A stretch of 64,000 nt of DNA from Acanthochlamys bracteata (taxonomy: Eukaryota; Streptophyta; Magnoliopsida; Pandanales; Velloziaceae), in assembly GCA_019914995.1 (NCBI GenBank), contig CM034128.1, forward strand, positions 8,248,501-8,312,500. The letters run 5' to 3'. The first letter of the stretch is position 1, and every line of letters starts with the position of its first letter. The notes under the pieces are model-generated. The model was not told the origin of the DNA. It saw only the letters and a program-made list of their open reading frames with translations, and did not search any database. Below, in pieces: positions 47,721 to 59,738 of the stretch. Made by a program: the position numbers and the translations under genes.

Positions 47721-50266
47721 ATAATAAGCAATTTCAAAATAATCCTAAATCGATGAAACCAAGCGAAGGTATTCGGCTAAGAGCGTGTTTATCTACAACT
47801 CAAATTCTATTTTTCAAACATATTTTTAATATAAAATAATTAAATTAAGTTAAAATTTCTAACAAATTATTTTTAAAATTTAATTTTAAAACTTACTACT
47901 AAGACAACTTTAAATTTTTAAATTTAGTTTTAAAAAAAGTGAAATTATTTCAAATCAAACACACTGTGACTCACTCTAGTAACTCTGCATCTTTTTTTCT
48001 TTTTATAAGGCCAAAAGATCCTTGAAAATTAAACTATGATAATAGTTCAAACTGTAATAATTTATATCTATTTAAATAAATACGAAATATCAAGAAGAAA
48101 ATATGGAAATATATTATTAAAAAGGAAACGAAACAAGAAAAACTATTAGTCCAATTGTTCATTGATGTGCCGAATACGTAACAAAAAACTTTGACTAAAA
48201 TTATATTATATAAAAATATCTTATATTTGTTTTGTCCTAATTTTTAAAAAAATTACTGCCAATGTCCATATATACAGAAGCCTTTTTAAATAGAAAGTAT
48301 ATTATTTTATTTAAAAATATTTTATTATTTTAAATAAAATAAAATTTTATTATGTAAACCTTTATTATATTTTAAGAATTTTAAATAAATTATATCAAAA
48401 TTTTATATAAAAGTTAGTAAATAATATAAACTAAAATGGAGGGATAGAAAAGCACTCCATAATCACTTGCAAACGACTCCAAAGATCAAGGCGGACATGC
48501 ATGCAAATAGACTATGTTTACTATTTCATAACGTACTCAAGCCTCGGGGAAAACGAGAATTTGTTTAATTATATATAGTATATCAAATGTCCGTAGATAA
48601 AGTTTACATAATTAAAAACTAAAAATAATTTTTTTTAAAATAAGTTCGAAGTAGAATTTAATTTTTATAATTTACTTATTTTATAAAAAATATAGAAATT
48701 ACTAAAAAAATGCATTAAAAGATATATAAATAAAATTAAAATTTTAACTTTTATGCAAATAAAATATATATAATTTTAATTCCGATTGAATAAATTAAAA
48801 TTTTGAAAACAATTAAAACAGTCAATTTAGATTTCATTCATCTAGTTGCTGAAATTAAGCAAAGCATACACTGACAAAGATTTAGGAAAAAAAATAAAAC
48901 AGAACCACCAGGATAGACTAGACTGATAGAGATATCATGCTATTGCTAGCGAATCTTATATAGCTCAGGTCTGCAGCCTGCTGTTTGTTCTTTCCTCTGA
49001 ATTTCTTTTTACTCTTATTACTTGTTTTGTTGATAGCTGTCTCGTGCATTAGCAGCAGCAGGTGCTCTTGGTCTCTTAGCAGTAGCAGTCTTCAGTCCAG
49101 TGCACTGGTCACCGCAGCACAGCAGAGCACAGCAGGGCAGTCAAACACTCACCACGTTCTCACCACATGCTTCTTCTCTCATTTGTTGCATGCCCACAAA
49201 GTAAAAACCAAAAAAAAAAAAAATGAAAAACCAAAGCAATCAACTAAAAAGGAAAAAGCACAGTTTTTCCTTTCCAGGCATGCCCATGGCCAGCTTTCCA
49301 AGCAACAATCAACAACACCTCCACCCCTATCATAAGATTAGCCTCCTTGCTTGCATGCTTTTCTGGCTTGTATCATTAATTCTTCCCACCACCGTCAACA
49401 ACTCCCACCTATGCCCTTTCCATTCTTACAAGAATGCATCATTACATACTAGAACTACTGCTACATTAGGGTAGTTAACATTACAACAACAATAACAATG
49501 ATGAATTATAGACGAATGAAATAAAAGGAATTAATAGTAAATTAATTATGATACTTGATAAAGGTGTTAACAACATTAAATGATAAGATAAAACTTTAAA
49601 AGTCTGCAGATAACCGTCCCCGTGGCATCTGCAGACCTGTACATGCATGAACTCAGGCGAAGAACAAGACATAAAACCGTCTTTGTACCGGAACATCTAT
49701 CAAGTAGGTGTTGCCTTCTTCGACTTTCCGCTAGCTGAAACTGGATACTTCTTAAAAACTGATTAGCCATTTCAGCCTTGATGACGATTGTTCTAACTAA
49801 CCAACACTAAAGAACAAACACACAATTATAACCAATGATGAATGATCATGATGATGATGGCGACAGTGACGGTGGAAGAAGATAGAAAAATTAGTTAACG
49901 GATCCACCGATAGACCCGTTATTAAATTGTTGGTGAGAGGAGATTTGGGTTTTCCCAAATATTCCCTAGTCTCCCTCACTGTTGGGAAATTTGTTAGTAA
50001 TAATGGAATGAATCATGAAAACAAAGAAAAGAAAAAAAAAAAAGCATATGAATGCATGGAATGACTCTAATATCTACTGCATGAACAATATTAATTTATA
50101 GTTAATTGATCAAGCTGCTGGTGCCCTTTGCTCCGGTCCGGCACCTGCCTGCTGTGCATGCGTGCTTCCAACTGTTGCCGTTAAAACTCCCCCTGCATGT
50201 AAAACAGATCAACCCCATCTGCTACTGGTGCCACTACAACTGTTTTGTAGAAAGAAATGTTAAACT
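47721..50266. other. Spacer downstream of the RRM gene
   Basis: 47.78-47.96 kb is an A/T-rich MITE-type block (AGAGCGTGTTTATC facing an inverted AGTGTGTTTGATT). 48.98-49.48 kb is GC-richer with CAG/AGC-rich words and an open frame at 48985-49335, but that frame starts at TTG and runs into a poly-A stretch, so I do not call it coding. 49.5-50.26 kb probably includes the RRM gene's 3' UTR. Confidence 0.5.
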
Positions 50267-51544
50267 TTATATCAGACCTATGGCTGTAGTTGGAGGGGAA
50301 GGAATGGATGCTGCTGTAGGCAAAGAGAGCACATTAACGGCGCCAACGGGGTTGTACTGCTGAAGAGAGTAAGGGTAATGCAGCATCTGAGGATAATGTA
50401 ATCCGAAACCAGTTGCTCCAGGTGTCGGTTGGGCGGCGTCGTGACTAACTTGTGAGTACTGTGTGTAGTAAGGGTAGAAGCTCTGGAATGTACCCAAACC
50501 ATGAGCAGCTGCTGCTGCTGATGGATAGAACGGTGTGAACTGCTGCTGCTGCTGTTGCTGATACTGTCGCGTTCCATAGTAGCTCTACAAACACATAACA
50601 AAACACTGCATTCATTAGATTCTCAAACTTTCATACAAACATTTGATTAATAGATTAAAAGAGAACAAAGAGAAACTAACCATCTCTGGGTGAAGGCTCT
50701 CTTGGGAATAACCTGTGTAGTACCTACCAACGTAAAGAAAAAATTTTTAAACATGATCAGAGTTATCTACAAGAAAAACTCAAAGTAAAAACAAAAAGAA
50801 AATTGTCTATAGCACAAATGCAATACCCATAAAGAGAGTAGGGAAATGGGAGAAGAGGCTGTTGGTAGTAAGGAGAGGAACCGCGGTAAGCAGCAGCAGA
50901 GGAACCGATCATTGCCGGCCGGAATCTTCCCATTTCTGTGTAACATTGCTGATATAGTCATTACAAGTCCGAGTTATTAAAGATAAGAAAAATTAATGAA
51001 ATTGAAAGAAGAAGTATGTATATGACCGAGAGTTGGGGTGAGTGGTGCAGGTGGAGGGGCAGGACGACGGGCAGCACCAAGAAAGGCAAGGTTGCAGTTT
51101 GCTCGCCTACCATCGATGACCGGTGTTGGATCTTGGCAGGATCTCATTGCGGCTTCTGGCTCCTTGAAAGTTACCTAACGTAACAAAACATTAAGAAATA
51201 TCACAAGAACCTACAGAAATTTCCTCCTCATCAATGAGATCAGAGTTTAATATTCAACGACGAAGAAAAGATGCTCGCTCACTTACGAATCCGTAGCCTT
51301 TGGAACGACCGGTGGTTTTATCAGTAATCACAACAGCTTCAAGGATCTCGCCGAACTGTTCGAAATACCGGCGCATGGTATCACGGCGAGTCTCCCAAGC
51401 CAAACCGCCAACAAAGATCTTGGTGTATGTTGTATCACGACTAGTAGTAGCAGTACTACTACCTGCAGTAGCAGCATTGCCTCCTCCACCATTGTCGTCG
51501 GAAGCTTGGAGATTGACTGCCAGACCCCTTGCTTGGCCCGCCAT
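50267..51544 (-). CDS. Single-RRM RNA-binding protein (plant ARP1 / RBM24-38-like)
   Basis: Probable mRNA-binding regulator; plant members of this group include Arabidopsis ARP1, linked to ABA-dependent germination. Exons on minus: 51544-51287, 51174-51027, 50935-50827, 50723-50681 and 50584-50267, giving 291 aa ending TAA. The N-terminus is low-complexity (Gly/Ala/Thr). The RRM spans about residues 40-118, with RNP2 IFVGGL (43-48) and RNP1 KGYGFVTF (82-89, crossing the first intron), followed by the group-typical [12 protein letters not shown] block. The rest is rich in Tyr, Pro, Gln and Ser ([19 protein letters not shown], then a Gln run and an Ala run) and ends TTAIGLI. Exon 2 must end at a weak donor (GTCATA) to keep frame with exon 3. 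The family call rests on the RRM and the RRANCNLA block. Confidence 0.88.
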
Positions 51545-51757
51545 AACTAACTAACTAACCAACTCCTTTCCCGCCACCACCCACCCAACAACAACAACAA
51601 TAACAATAACAGATGGATTAATTGAAACGAACAACGGCGTGTATGCCACAGCTGGGAATTGAACGAAGAGAGAAAGAATCGATCTAGAGTGAGAGACGGA
51701 GGGGAAACTGTTAGAAGAAAGAGAAAGGAGAGAGAGAGGGACAGATGAAAAGAAAGA

Positions 51758-51766
51758 GTTTATATT
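51758..51766 (-). promoter_or_regulatory. TATA box of the RRM gene
   Basis: AATATAAAC on the minus strand, about 215 bases before the ATG. The leader between them is GA/CT-rich, as is usual near plant start sites. Confidence 0.5.
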
Positions 51767-51822
51767 GAGGGGAGTGGCGCCCACGACTGAGGAGAGGACG
51801 TCCGGTCGGTCCAGATATAACA

Positions 51823-51838
51823 GAGAGAGAGAGAGAGA
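51823..51838. repeat. (GA)n microsatellite
   Basis: About eight GA units just upstream of the RRM gene's TATA box. Confidence 0.75.
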
Positions 51839-53073
51839 TCGGATGCTGGAATTTATTTTGCACTATTAAACCATAAAGAATTTTTTTATTAAAAGAAGGA
51901 TCTCTTAATTTCTGCAGCTTGCATTAAGGAATTTTTCTCTCATAAAAAACAAAGATTTTCAATCAAGAGAATACCACACTTTGATTATAAGGGCGTCAAT
52001 ATCGTATTATTACATCAATTCGTAGCCTTGTTTTTTGCAAGTTTATCTTCGCAAATAAACGCTTACTATTAATAATTATTATAATAATTTTATATGTTAT
52101 TGTTTTACTATTTAAATTAATTTAGATATAATCACATATTTTATATATTTTTTATTTTGTCGTATTATCGTTGTCAAATTAACTTAGTTTTTGTATTTGA
52201 ATTTTATCATATGATAATTCATGATTTATTTTAATAACTTATTTATTTCAACTATATTTAATCATTATTTCTTATTTACTAATTATTTTTTATCATAATA
52301 TGGCTGATATAGTCATTTGTATTTGTAAAACAAAGTTGAAAGCTAAAAAGCTAACTCATACTATATAACAATATATATCTAGTAGCTAGCTACGGATCTG
52401 AATAAGGAGGGACTGTTGTTTGCGAAATTCTTACTTTGAGGCCTTATATTGTGATAAAAGAAGGAAAGAATTGTGCTCGGCTGTCACCAACGAGGACAGC
52501 ATAGCAATAGCATTTTAATATAAGAGTTTTGTAAAAGTTTTTATTATAAAAGTATGAGAAACATTGCAGAGGTTATAACATTGGGAGGCATGGAGATGGA
52601 GGCGAGCATGCAAATGCAAGCTAGAGTGTGGGTCAATCACACAGAGAGAAAGAGAGGGGGAGAATAAAATGGCCACCATCTGACTGTGACTTGGGAACAC
52701 TTACGATTGTTTTTTGTTTATAAAAATATTTAAATACTATAAATTATTATACAAAATCTATAAAAAAGATAATAAAAAATAAAAATTTATCCAAATAACA
52801 TCTACTTGGAATTGGAGCTGGAGGCTTTTTATTATAAACAAGACTTAGGGGACATCTACTGCCATAGTACATGATTTGATATGAAGGATAACAAATATTA
52901 TACGTACAGCTGTTCAATACAGATCCTTCCATCTAATAGTTGTATATTAAATTAAGAGTTTGCCAAGTTTCCGAAATAAGTTTACTAATTTTAACAAAAA
53001 AACATATAAATGATGCTTTTAGTTTTAAATGAATTAAATTTATTTTTGTTTTATAATTAAATTAGTTTGTATC
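51839..53073. other. Intergenic spacer
   Basis: A/T-rich with no supported gene. The open frames around 52515-52932 on the minus strand have no family motif. Confidence 0.55.
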
Positions 53074-53076
53074 TAA

Positions 53077-53314
53077 TATTGTGTTTCACAAACTTTTTTC
53101 AACATCGCCTTTTTCAACCCTTCTCACTAAGTCAAAGTCAGCATAGGGTTTATTTTTTTTATTTTAGAAGTGAGTTGTTTTAGAATTAAGTTTTTAGAAA
53201 TAAATATTAAAAATAATATCGTTGAAAATAATATATTTTTTTGTATTAAAAAATAAATTAGAAGTAATTTTTTAGTAAAAAAAAGTAAATTTTTGGGTGA
53301 AAAAAAACGCACCC
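53077..53314. mobile_element. MITE-like element flanked by TAA
   Basis: 238 bp. Left end TATTGTGTTTCACAAAC; right end, read inward, GGGTGCGTTTTTTTTCACCC. Perfect TAA flanks (53074-53076 and 53315-53317). The interior is A/T-rich. Confidence 0.52.
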
Positions 53315-55915
53315 TAACTCGGTAAATGAAAATTTTCACTAATCTAACTAACATCCAAGAGAACGTGAAGAAGATAAAGGAAAAAACAGAATGAAGATTA
53401 TGTTATGAATATGTTTCTAAAAAAATAACTGTGGATGCTTTCTCGAGTCACTGTCGTCTATACTTTAGCATCCAATAAAAGGATGAAATGGAATTTACTG
53501 GATACACTTCTTCAAAGTAATGTCTTTGATTAAAGGAGGCGTATCTGATAAAAGACTCCATTATAAGAAAGATATGGTTGATTTGCAGGAAGGTTTCCAC
53601 AAAGACTATAATAAGATTTTTAGAAATTTGTTGACTTGAAATACTTGTGCTTGACAGAAGAATAAGATCTTTAATGTATGACCTGGGATTACAGTTGTTT
53701 ATCCACTCCACCTAAACCAAAATAATCAAACTTTAATAGCATACTAAACAATTGGACCATCAAGAGTGGTTCTTTTTATCCTCACAACTCTTTTTTTTTT
53801 ACAAAAACATTATTTTAATTTACTTTAAACTATACAAAAGATAATACTATTCATAATAATTTATTTTATAGTCTTATTTCTAGTGATTCACTTTCTATCT
53901 AAAAAATACACCCCAATTCTCTAAATCTTATCGTGATTGTTGTACATTCCTGAGACTTCCTTAGAAGAGGGAAACGTGTTTCAAGTAGGTAATATAGGTT
54001 TTAAGCAGAACTTGGGTATAGCATAAAACCTGTATAGAGTGTTAACTGCTCCTTGAATCCAAAGCATTTTTAACTTCTCCCAAATTGTTGCCAGTTCTGC
54101 ATCTCCAAGTAAATAAGGACTTAGTTGGTTCAAATGACCACCGGCGGCAAAGCAGCCAGAAGATAATTAACATTAGACGTTCAAAATCAAAGCAGTCATT
54201 CATGTTTCCCTACATTTGGATCATTCATTCATCGCGAAGCATTATGAACCTTGGACAAAACTGATTTGCAACTCAAGAAAATAATTACCAAGATATTTCT
54301 TCCCTTTGAGTTCAACAAGACCATTATAGACCCCATGATTTGAGAGTCAAAAATGTTCCAACTAGAGCTTTATTCTGCGCATCTAATTCTAATGAATTAA
54401 GCGTCGTTAAATAAACTTTGGCAAGATTCTCTACAACTACCACTATATTCATAAGAGAAATTTCTATAAACCAAAGCATGCACTGTAGTGTTCCTTTCGA
54501 ACACTTTTTCTCCCTACAACAAGACGAAAAGATAGAACCTAAAATTTAAGGAAAAAAAAAGATAAACCAAACCAGGCCAACAACTAAGGAACAAAACCAA
54601 TCTAAAAAGTAGTTGGTCGGTGGTCTAATATCTTTTACATTTAGGAGGAGAGAAGAAGGTATCTCATGTTTTTCAGTCGACTTCTCCAATTCTCTCGCGC
54701 CTTAACAACTAAATTCCCGCTGCTAGCGTTCCAATCATTGCTTTCAACCGCCGTCCACAATTGTACCTTAATAATCAACCACCATTCAACGCCGCCACAG
54801 TTCAGAATATCGAAACAACCAAAGATATGGTTACTACTGTACAGATGTATAAGAGGTACATACTCAACCTGACAAGTAAATCAAATAGATACAGTAAAAT
54901 TGTTTCACTGCTAGTTTTATTACAGAAAAAACGTAAACCCGACGTCATTTCAATGTACAACATATGATCGACTTTGTATACCTGACAACTCTGTATTCAC
55001 TTTGGGTTTGGCTATAGAATGGTTAAAGATGAAAATAGTAGCACCATGATTTATCTAATGCAGAAAAACATAAACTAACAGCGGGAAGGCTCAGCAATAA
55101 GAAGTAATAGAAATAGCAGTAACATTTGAGAGACTACCTAGCAGAGCAGTCGGTGTTAAAATGACTGCTGTTTGATAAGTTACATTATAACTGCCCTTAA
55201 GAAGAGTCCTAAGGATGTCGTGCTGAAATCTGTTAAGTTTTGGCGATGTAGAAACAAGAGAAAAAAATATAAATCACTGAACCTAACAACTTATGCAGCA
55301 AATCGTATAATCAGAAGTGGCAGGTCATGTCCAATTTCAAATCTAAACGTCAAGGACAAATTAAAACCTCACCAAGCAATAACAACACCCAAACTAACAA
55401 AAACTACTTTCACCGAACCTATTCCAGCTTGAACAACCACGTAACTGTAGTAGATACCTTACACTGGCCTTGGATTCATCGTAAACATGTCAATGCTGTT
55501 TCTAGTTCTTAAGAACCTTCTGAGCAATAATGAGCATGAAACAAACATATTACAACATCATTCTGGTAAGATGTCTTGGCAGGAATGACAGAACTGCTAA
55601 TTATCAGATAAGTATCTGGTTATTACCATTGTCAAATTCATAAATATTCCCATAATGTAACATAACTACAAATTAACCAAAACAGCCAAAGATATAACCT
55701 CCCTAAAGCCTCGATGCTTCAACTAACTCTATAAGTGATAAAAGGCCAACCTTAACCCCCTAATAAGTAAAATAATAAACAGGAATAGGAACTCCCAAGG
55801 AAAGAGTGAAGTAGGCAAAAAGAGATCAAATACTTTGCATGACCGATGGACTTGTGATCTTTCTCTATATAGCATGGTATTAACAGCTGCCTATGGATAT
55901 ATGGAACATAAACAT
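53315..55915. other. Spacer and 3' region of the CID gene
   Basis: No coding frame supported. 55.5-55.9 kb is probably the CID gene's 3' UTR. 54.6-55.5 kb is less A/T-rich than other spacers and could be transcribed, but the frames there (for example 54666-54872) share no motif with known proteins. Confidence 0.45.
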
Positions 55916-58900
55916 CTAATGTACTGGTCGACGAGGAGTATGTGGGCGCACTGGAGTCTTTGATGGACTGACCCTGACATAATAAGGTCAAATTACAATT
56001 CATCAACAGGATTTAGAAATACAGGAGAACTGAAATAGATGGTAAATAATTGAAAGGTGTACCTTATTGGCAAGGATCCCAGTATTGAGCCACTACAGTG
56101 AAGCGCAGCAGTTGCACTATCAGCCTGTGAAGAGATAATATTAATCACAGCATCATCAACAAGTAACTAACTGCACACAACAAGCAACGTTAACGCCTGA
56201 GAAACCACACCTTGTGGATGACCAAACAAATTAATAACATCCCACAATCACTAGAATAAAATTTTCCAAGTTCAATGCAGCTTCTACTAGTACCAACTCC
56301 GATCAAGAATGAAGATACAACTTCTAACCTAAACCTAAATTTTGAACAGTTATACAAGTTTAACATATAGTACGAATCCAGTGTCTGAATTTGTCATTCT
56401 AAAACACCTCTACACACAAACTGCAAGTAAACGCAGTCTTATATCAACAAAAACCCAAGCTATGTTGCATTCAATTCATAATTTTAACATGGAACTTGAA
56501 AATAGCCTTGAATATTAGCCATCTTTAAAGTTTAATATTACTTGATTCCCCAAATTAACAATAAGCTTCCAACTCCTATTCGACAACTTCCTTTGCAAAA
56601 GGCGAAAACCCAAAAGGGATTAACAGTGAGGAAGTAGAAACAAGTAAATGGCATCTATTTGATGCCTGACCATGCCAACTTCAAATGGGTTCCACAAAAA
56701 TAGTAATCCGTTTGGGAAACCACACATGAATGCCAGACGGTATTCAGCATGAAACCTCCACAATCAAAGGTTTTCTTTAAACTCAATGTTTGCATACATC
56801 CAAAAGAACTATAGACAATTAACTATAACTATAACATGCATGCGTCATCCTAATGCTTATGCAGTTAGTAGCGATAGGCAACAACAAACACACATCCAGC
56901 CAGGTAAGATGAGAGCATATGAGGACCCAACAAAAAATATTCTCAACCGTACTTCCACACCCACAACCTAGCAATTCCTACTTGATAAATTATTCATCTA
57001 TTACTAATTCCTTTGTAGGAGTAAGAAGCAAAAGTAGACAAATGCAAATACATTCCAGGTCGACATCATTAATACTAAGGTAATCTTGTTGAACCTAATT
57101 CTTACTACAACAGACTCCACATGACACACGGCAAACCAAATTTAGATAGATGAATATAGCTTTTTGAGAAAATCAGCATATTGAGAAGATGGAATTTTTC
57201 TTAGAAAACAAAAGAGCGCATACTAACATGAACAAACTCCACGAAAGCAATGTGTGTTGAGTTATTGTAGTCTCCAAGCAGCCTCAAGCGATGAACCTAC
57301 ACAAACAAGAACCGTATTGTTGGATGATGCTTCTAAAGGAAATAAAATGTACATACTAATAGCATCAAGTACATACAACTTACCGACCTGTCCACACACC
57401 ATCTCAAAGAACAGTTTCACATCTGCATGGGTGACCTGCACATAATGAGCAATCGCTGGTGATCATATTAGAAGCCAATGCACAAATATCCTATCAACTG
57501 AGAATACCTTTTTATCAATGTTTGAACAATAGATTGTCCTGCTGCACATCTCCCTTTCATCCTTAGACTACCCACAAAAACAAAATCTCTCATGATCAGT
57601 AAAAGTTTGATTAAAAAAATCTTTGACTAAAACTGATTCGTTAAATCCATGCTTTACTTTTGGAAGAAATCTTCGATCAACAGGTGCAATTGCAGTCTTC
57701 GAAGGAAGCACTCTCAGTGGGTAGTACCCAAGTATAGTCCCTGCTAGACCTAAAGCTTCCCGTGCACCTTCTGAAGTTTCATCAGGCCATTATGGTGAGT
57801 AAACAAAGATTCAAGTGATGAGAAAAGACCACTAATAATTCCAGTATTAGCCTTTTGAATTTACCCTCATCCTCAAACTCTATGAAGGCAAAGCGAAGAA
57901 CCGAATTTGGATCGCCACAAATACGACAGTCAACAACCTTCGGAGGAAAAGCAGAAACCAATTACAAAAGAACTTTCAGAGCTCTAAGTGATAACTACTA
58001 CACAAATTTGGAGGAAACTTACAGTTCCACAGCAGCCGAAGAGTCGCGCAAGTTGTTCTTCAGTGATCTGAAAAAGAAAGCTCCATACACAAGCTTACAT
58101 AAAAAATAAAAAATAATAAAAAATGACGATGACAATATAAAATAACAATTACATAACAAATATTAAGAAATCAAAACAATGAACAATGACAGAAGACCAT
58201 CAAAATAAAGCATTGTCAGTATATGACAAGAGAAATATAATCAACACTGGATCAGTCAGTAGAACTGACATTCTACAGCCTTTTCTTAACGGTTCAAATT
58301 ATTTAAGGAAGCCTACGAAAGCAAGTCATTCCGTTCAATTTCACAATGTGATTCTGAATAATCATCTTTCCCTCTTTTCTGCAATTTAGACAATGAATTA
58401 AATAGAGTTTTTAAATTACCTATCCTTAACCCCCTTTTCCCTAACCTCCCCTTAACTCCAAATAATATTTAGCTACCATAAGCCCAAAAAAGAGATTCTT
58501 GACATAAAAGATGAGGGATATCCATAAATTTGCGCCTTTCTCACATGCACCTTAATGTAAAGTGTAAACACTAGAACATATTCTCTAGCAACTTCCACTA
58601 GTAGGCCTTTCAATTTGTCCAACATACACAACACTCACCTTCATTCTGTAAGCTATTTTAGCCAAGCACAAGCAACATGAGCTGCAATTCTAAATCAGCT
58701 GCGCATCATCGCTAGTTTTTAAGCAATTTCCATGGTATTCTAAAACCATAAGTACGGCTTGAACTTAATTATCAAATTTACCACCAGAAAACCCTAATTT
58801 TGTCTTCTTTCATAAATCAATTTATACATCCTTCACAGGTTCTCCCTTTCCAATCCACACAAATCAGTGGCCAACAAATATTTCTTCTTAAGCCCAAATA

Positions 58901-59738
58901 TAACCAGATTCTGACTTTTCAAGAAAATACCTTGTCCAAAACACCATCCAGTATGTTATCAGAAGCAAGATGTACTAAATTATAAACAAAAAATTAAACA
59001 GAGGGCAAGACATTTCTTTTACCTGATTATCTATATCTGAAACATAAACAGTCCTCCGGATTACATCATCCTTCTGCGCAAGACTTGTCCTGCTATTTAT
59101 TCGCCTCCTCCCCTGTCCATATCCGTTACTCCTCTGCATCAATCAACAAACCAAACTTAAAATTAAACTCACGCACGCAGTTCACACGCACGCACACACA
59201 TACACGCACACAAAAATCCAACAAGAAACAGAAAAGAAAATAATTGAAAATTGCAACTGAGTAGTACCCTTGATCTTCTCCCTTGACTACTGGCACTACC
59301 ACCGTTGCTACCGCTACCATCTGAAGATCCCATCGGCGAAACAGCACCGTTACCGCCACCATTCACATACACGCCCAAACCATTGGGATAGAATCCCGCA
59401 GCAGGACCAACCAAACCATTGGAGACCAAAGGAAGATGGTTATGGCCGATGAAGCTGGACCCACCGCCGCCGTTGGCTATTGCTGCGGGAGCGACGGTGT
59501 ATGAAGAAGGAACGAACTCCTTCGCCATAGGGTTCAGCTTCGTCAACAACTCCTCCAACTCTGTCATATCCCGCTTGAATCCTTCCTCCCCCGCTTCCCT
59601 CGTTTGGTCCCCCTCCCTATAGTTTCCCTCACCGTTTTCCGTCTCCCATCTCATCCCTACAGGAACACGGTGGTGATCTTTACGAACACTATCGTGTGAA
59701 CTCAGATCGACCACACCGGCGTTCTCAACAACTGCCAT
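55916..59738 (-). CDS. CID: CID-type polyadenylate-binding-protein-interacting protein (PAM2 + two RRMs)
   Basis: Cytoplasmic/nuclear RNA-binding protein that docks on the MLLE domain of poly(A)-binding protein; Arabidopsis CID8-13 have the same layout. Exons on minus: 59738-59268, 59133-59023, 58067-58023, 57937-57865, 57770-57658, 57567-57508, 57435-57388, 57296-57228, 56124-56063 and 55973-55916. All junctions are in frame, giving 369 aa. The start ATG at 59738 opens MAVVENAGVVDLSSHD. The PAM2 motif is KLNPMAKEFVPS (67-78). A basic RRRINSR segment precedes RRM1 (RNP2 VYVSDI 186-191, RNP1 RFAFIEF 224-230), then the linker VLPSKTAIAPVDRRFLP. RRM2 has IYCSNI (283-288) and HIAFVEF (322-328). 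The protein ends VSPSKTPVRPHTPRRPVH. Intron 7 begins with a tandem donor GTCGGTAAGT. The family is certain; the member number is not. Confidence 0.92.

Noticed and set aside
48985..49335. 116-codon plus-strand frame with a hydrophobic start
   Set aside because: It begins at TTG rather than ATG, runs through a poly-A/Lys stretch and has no recognisable domain. Better explained as simple-sequence-rich non-coding DNA.
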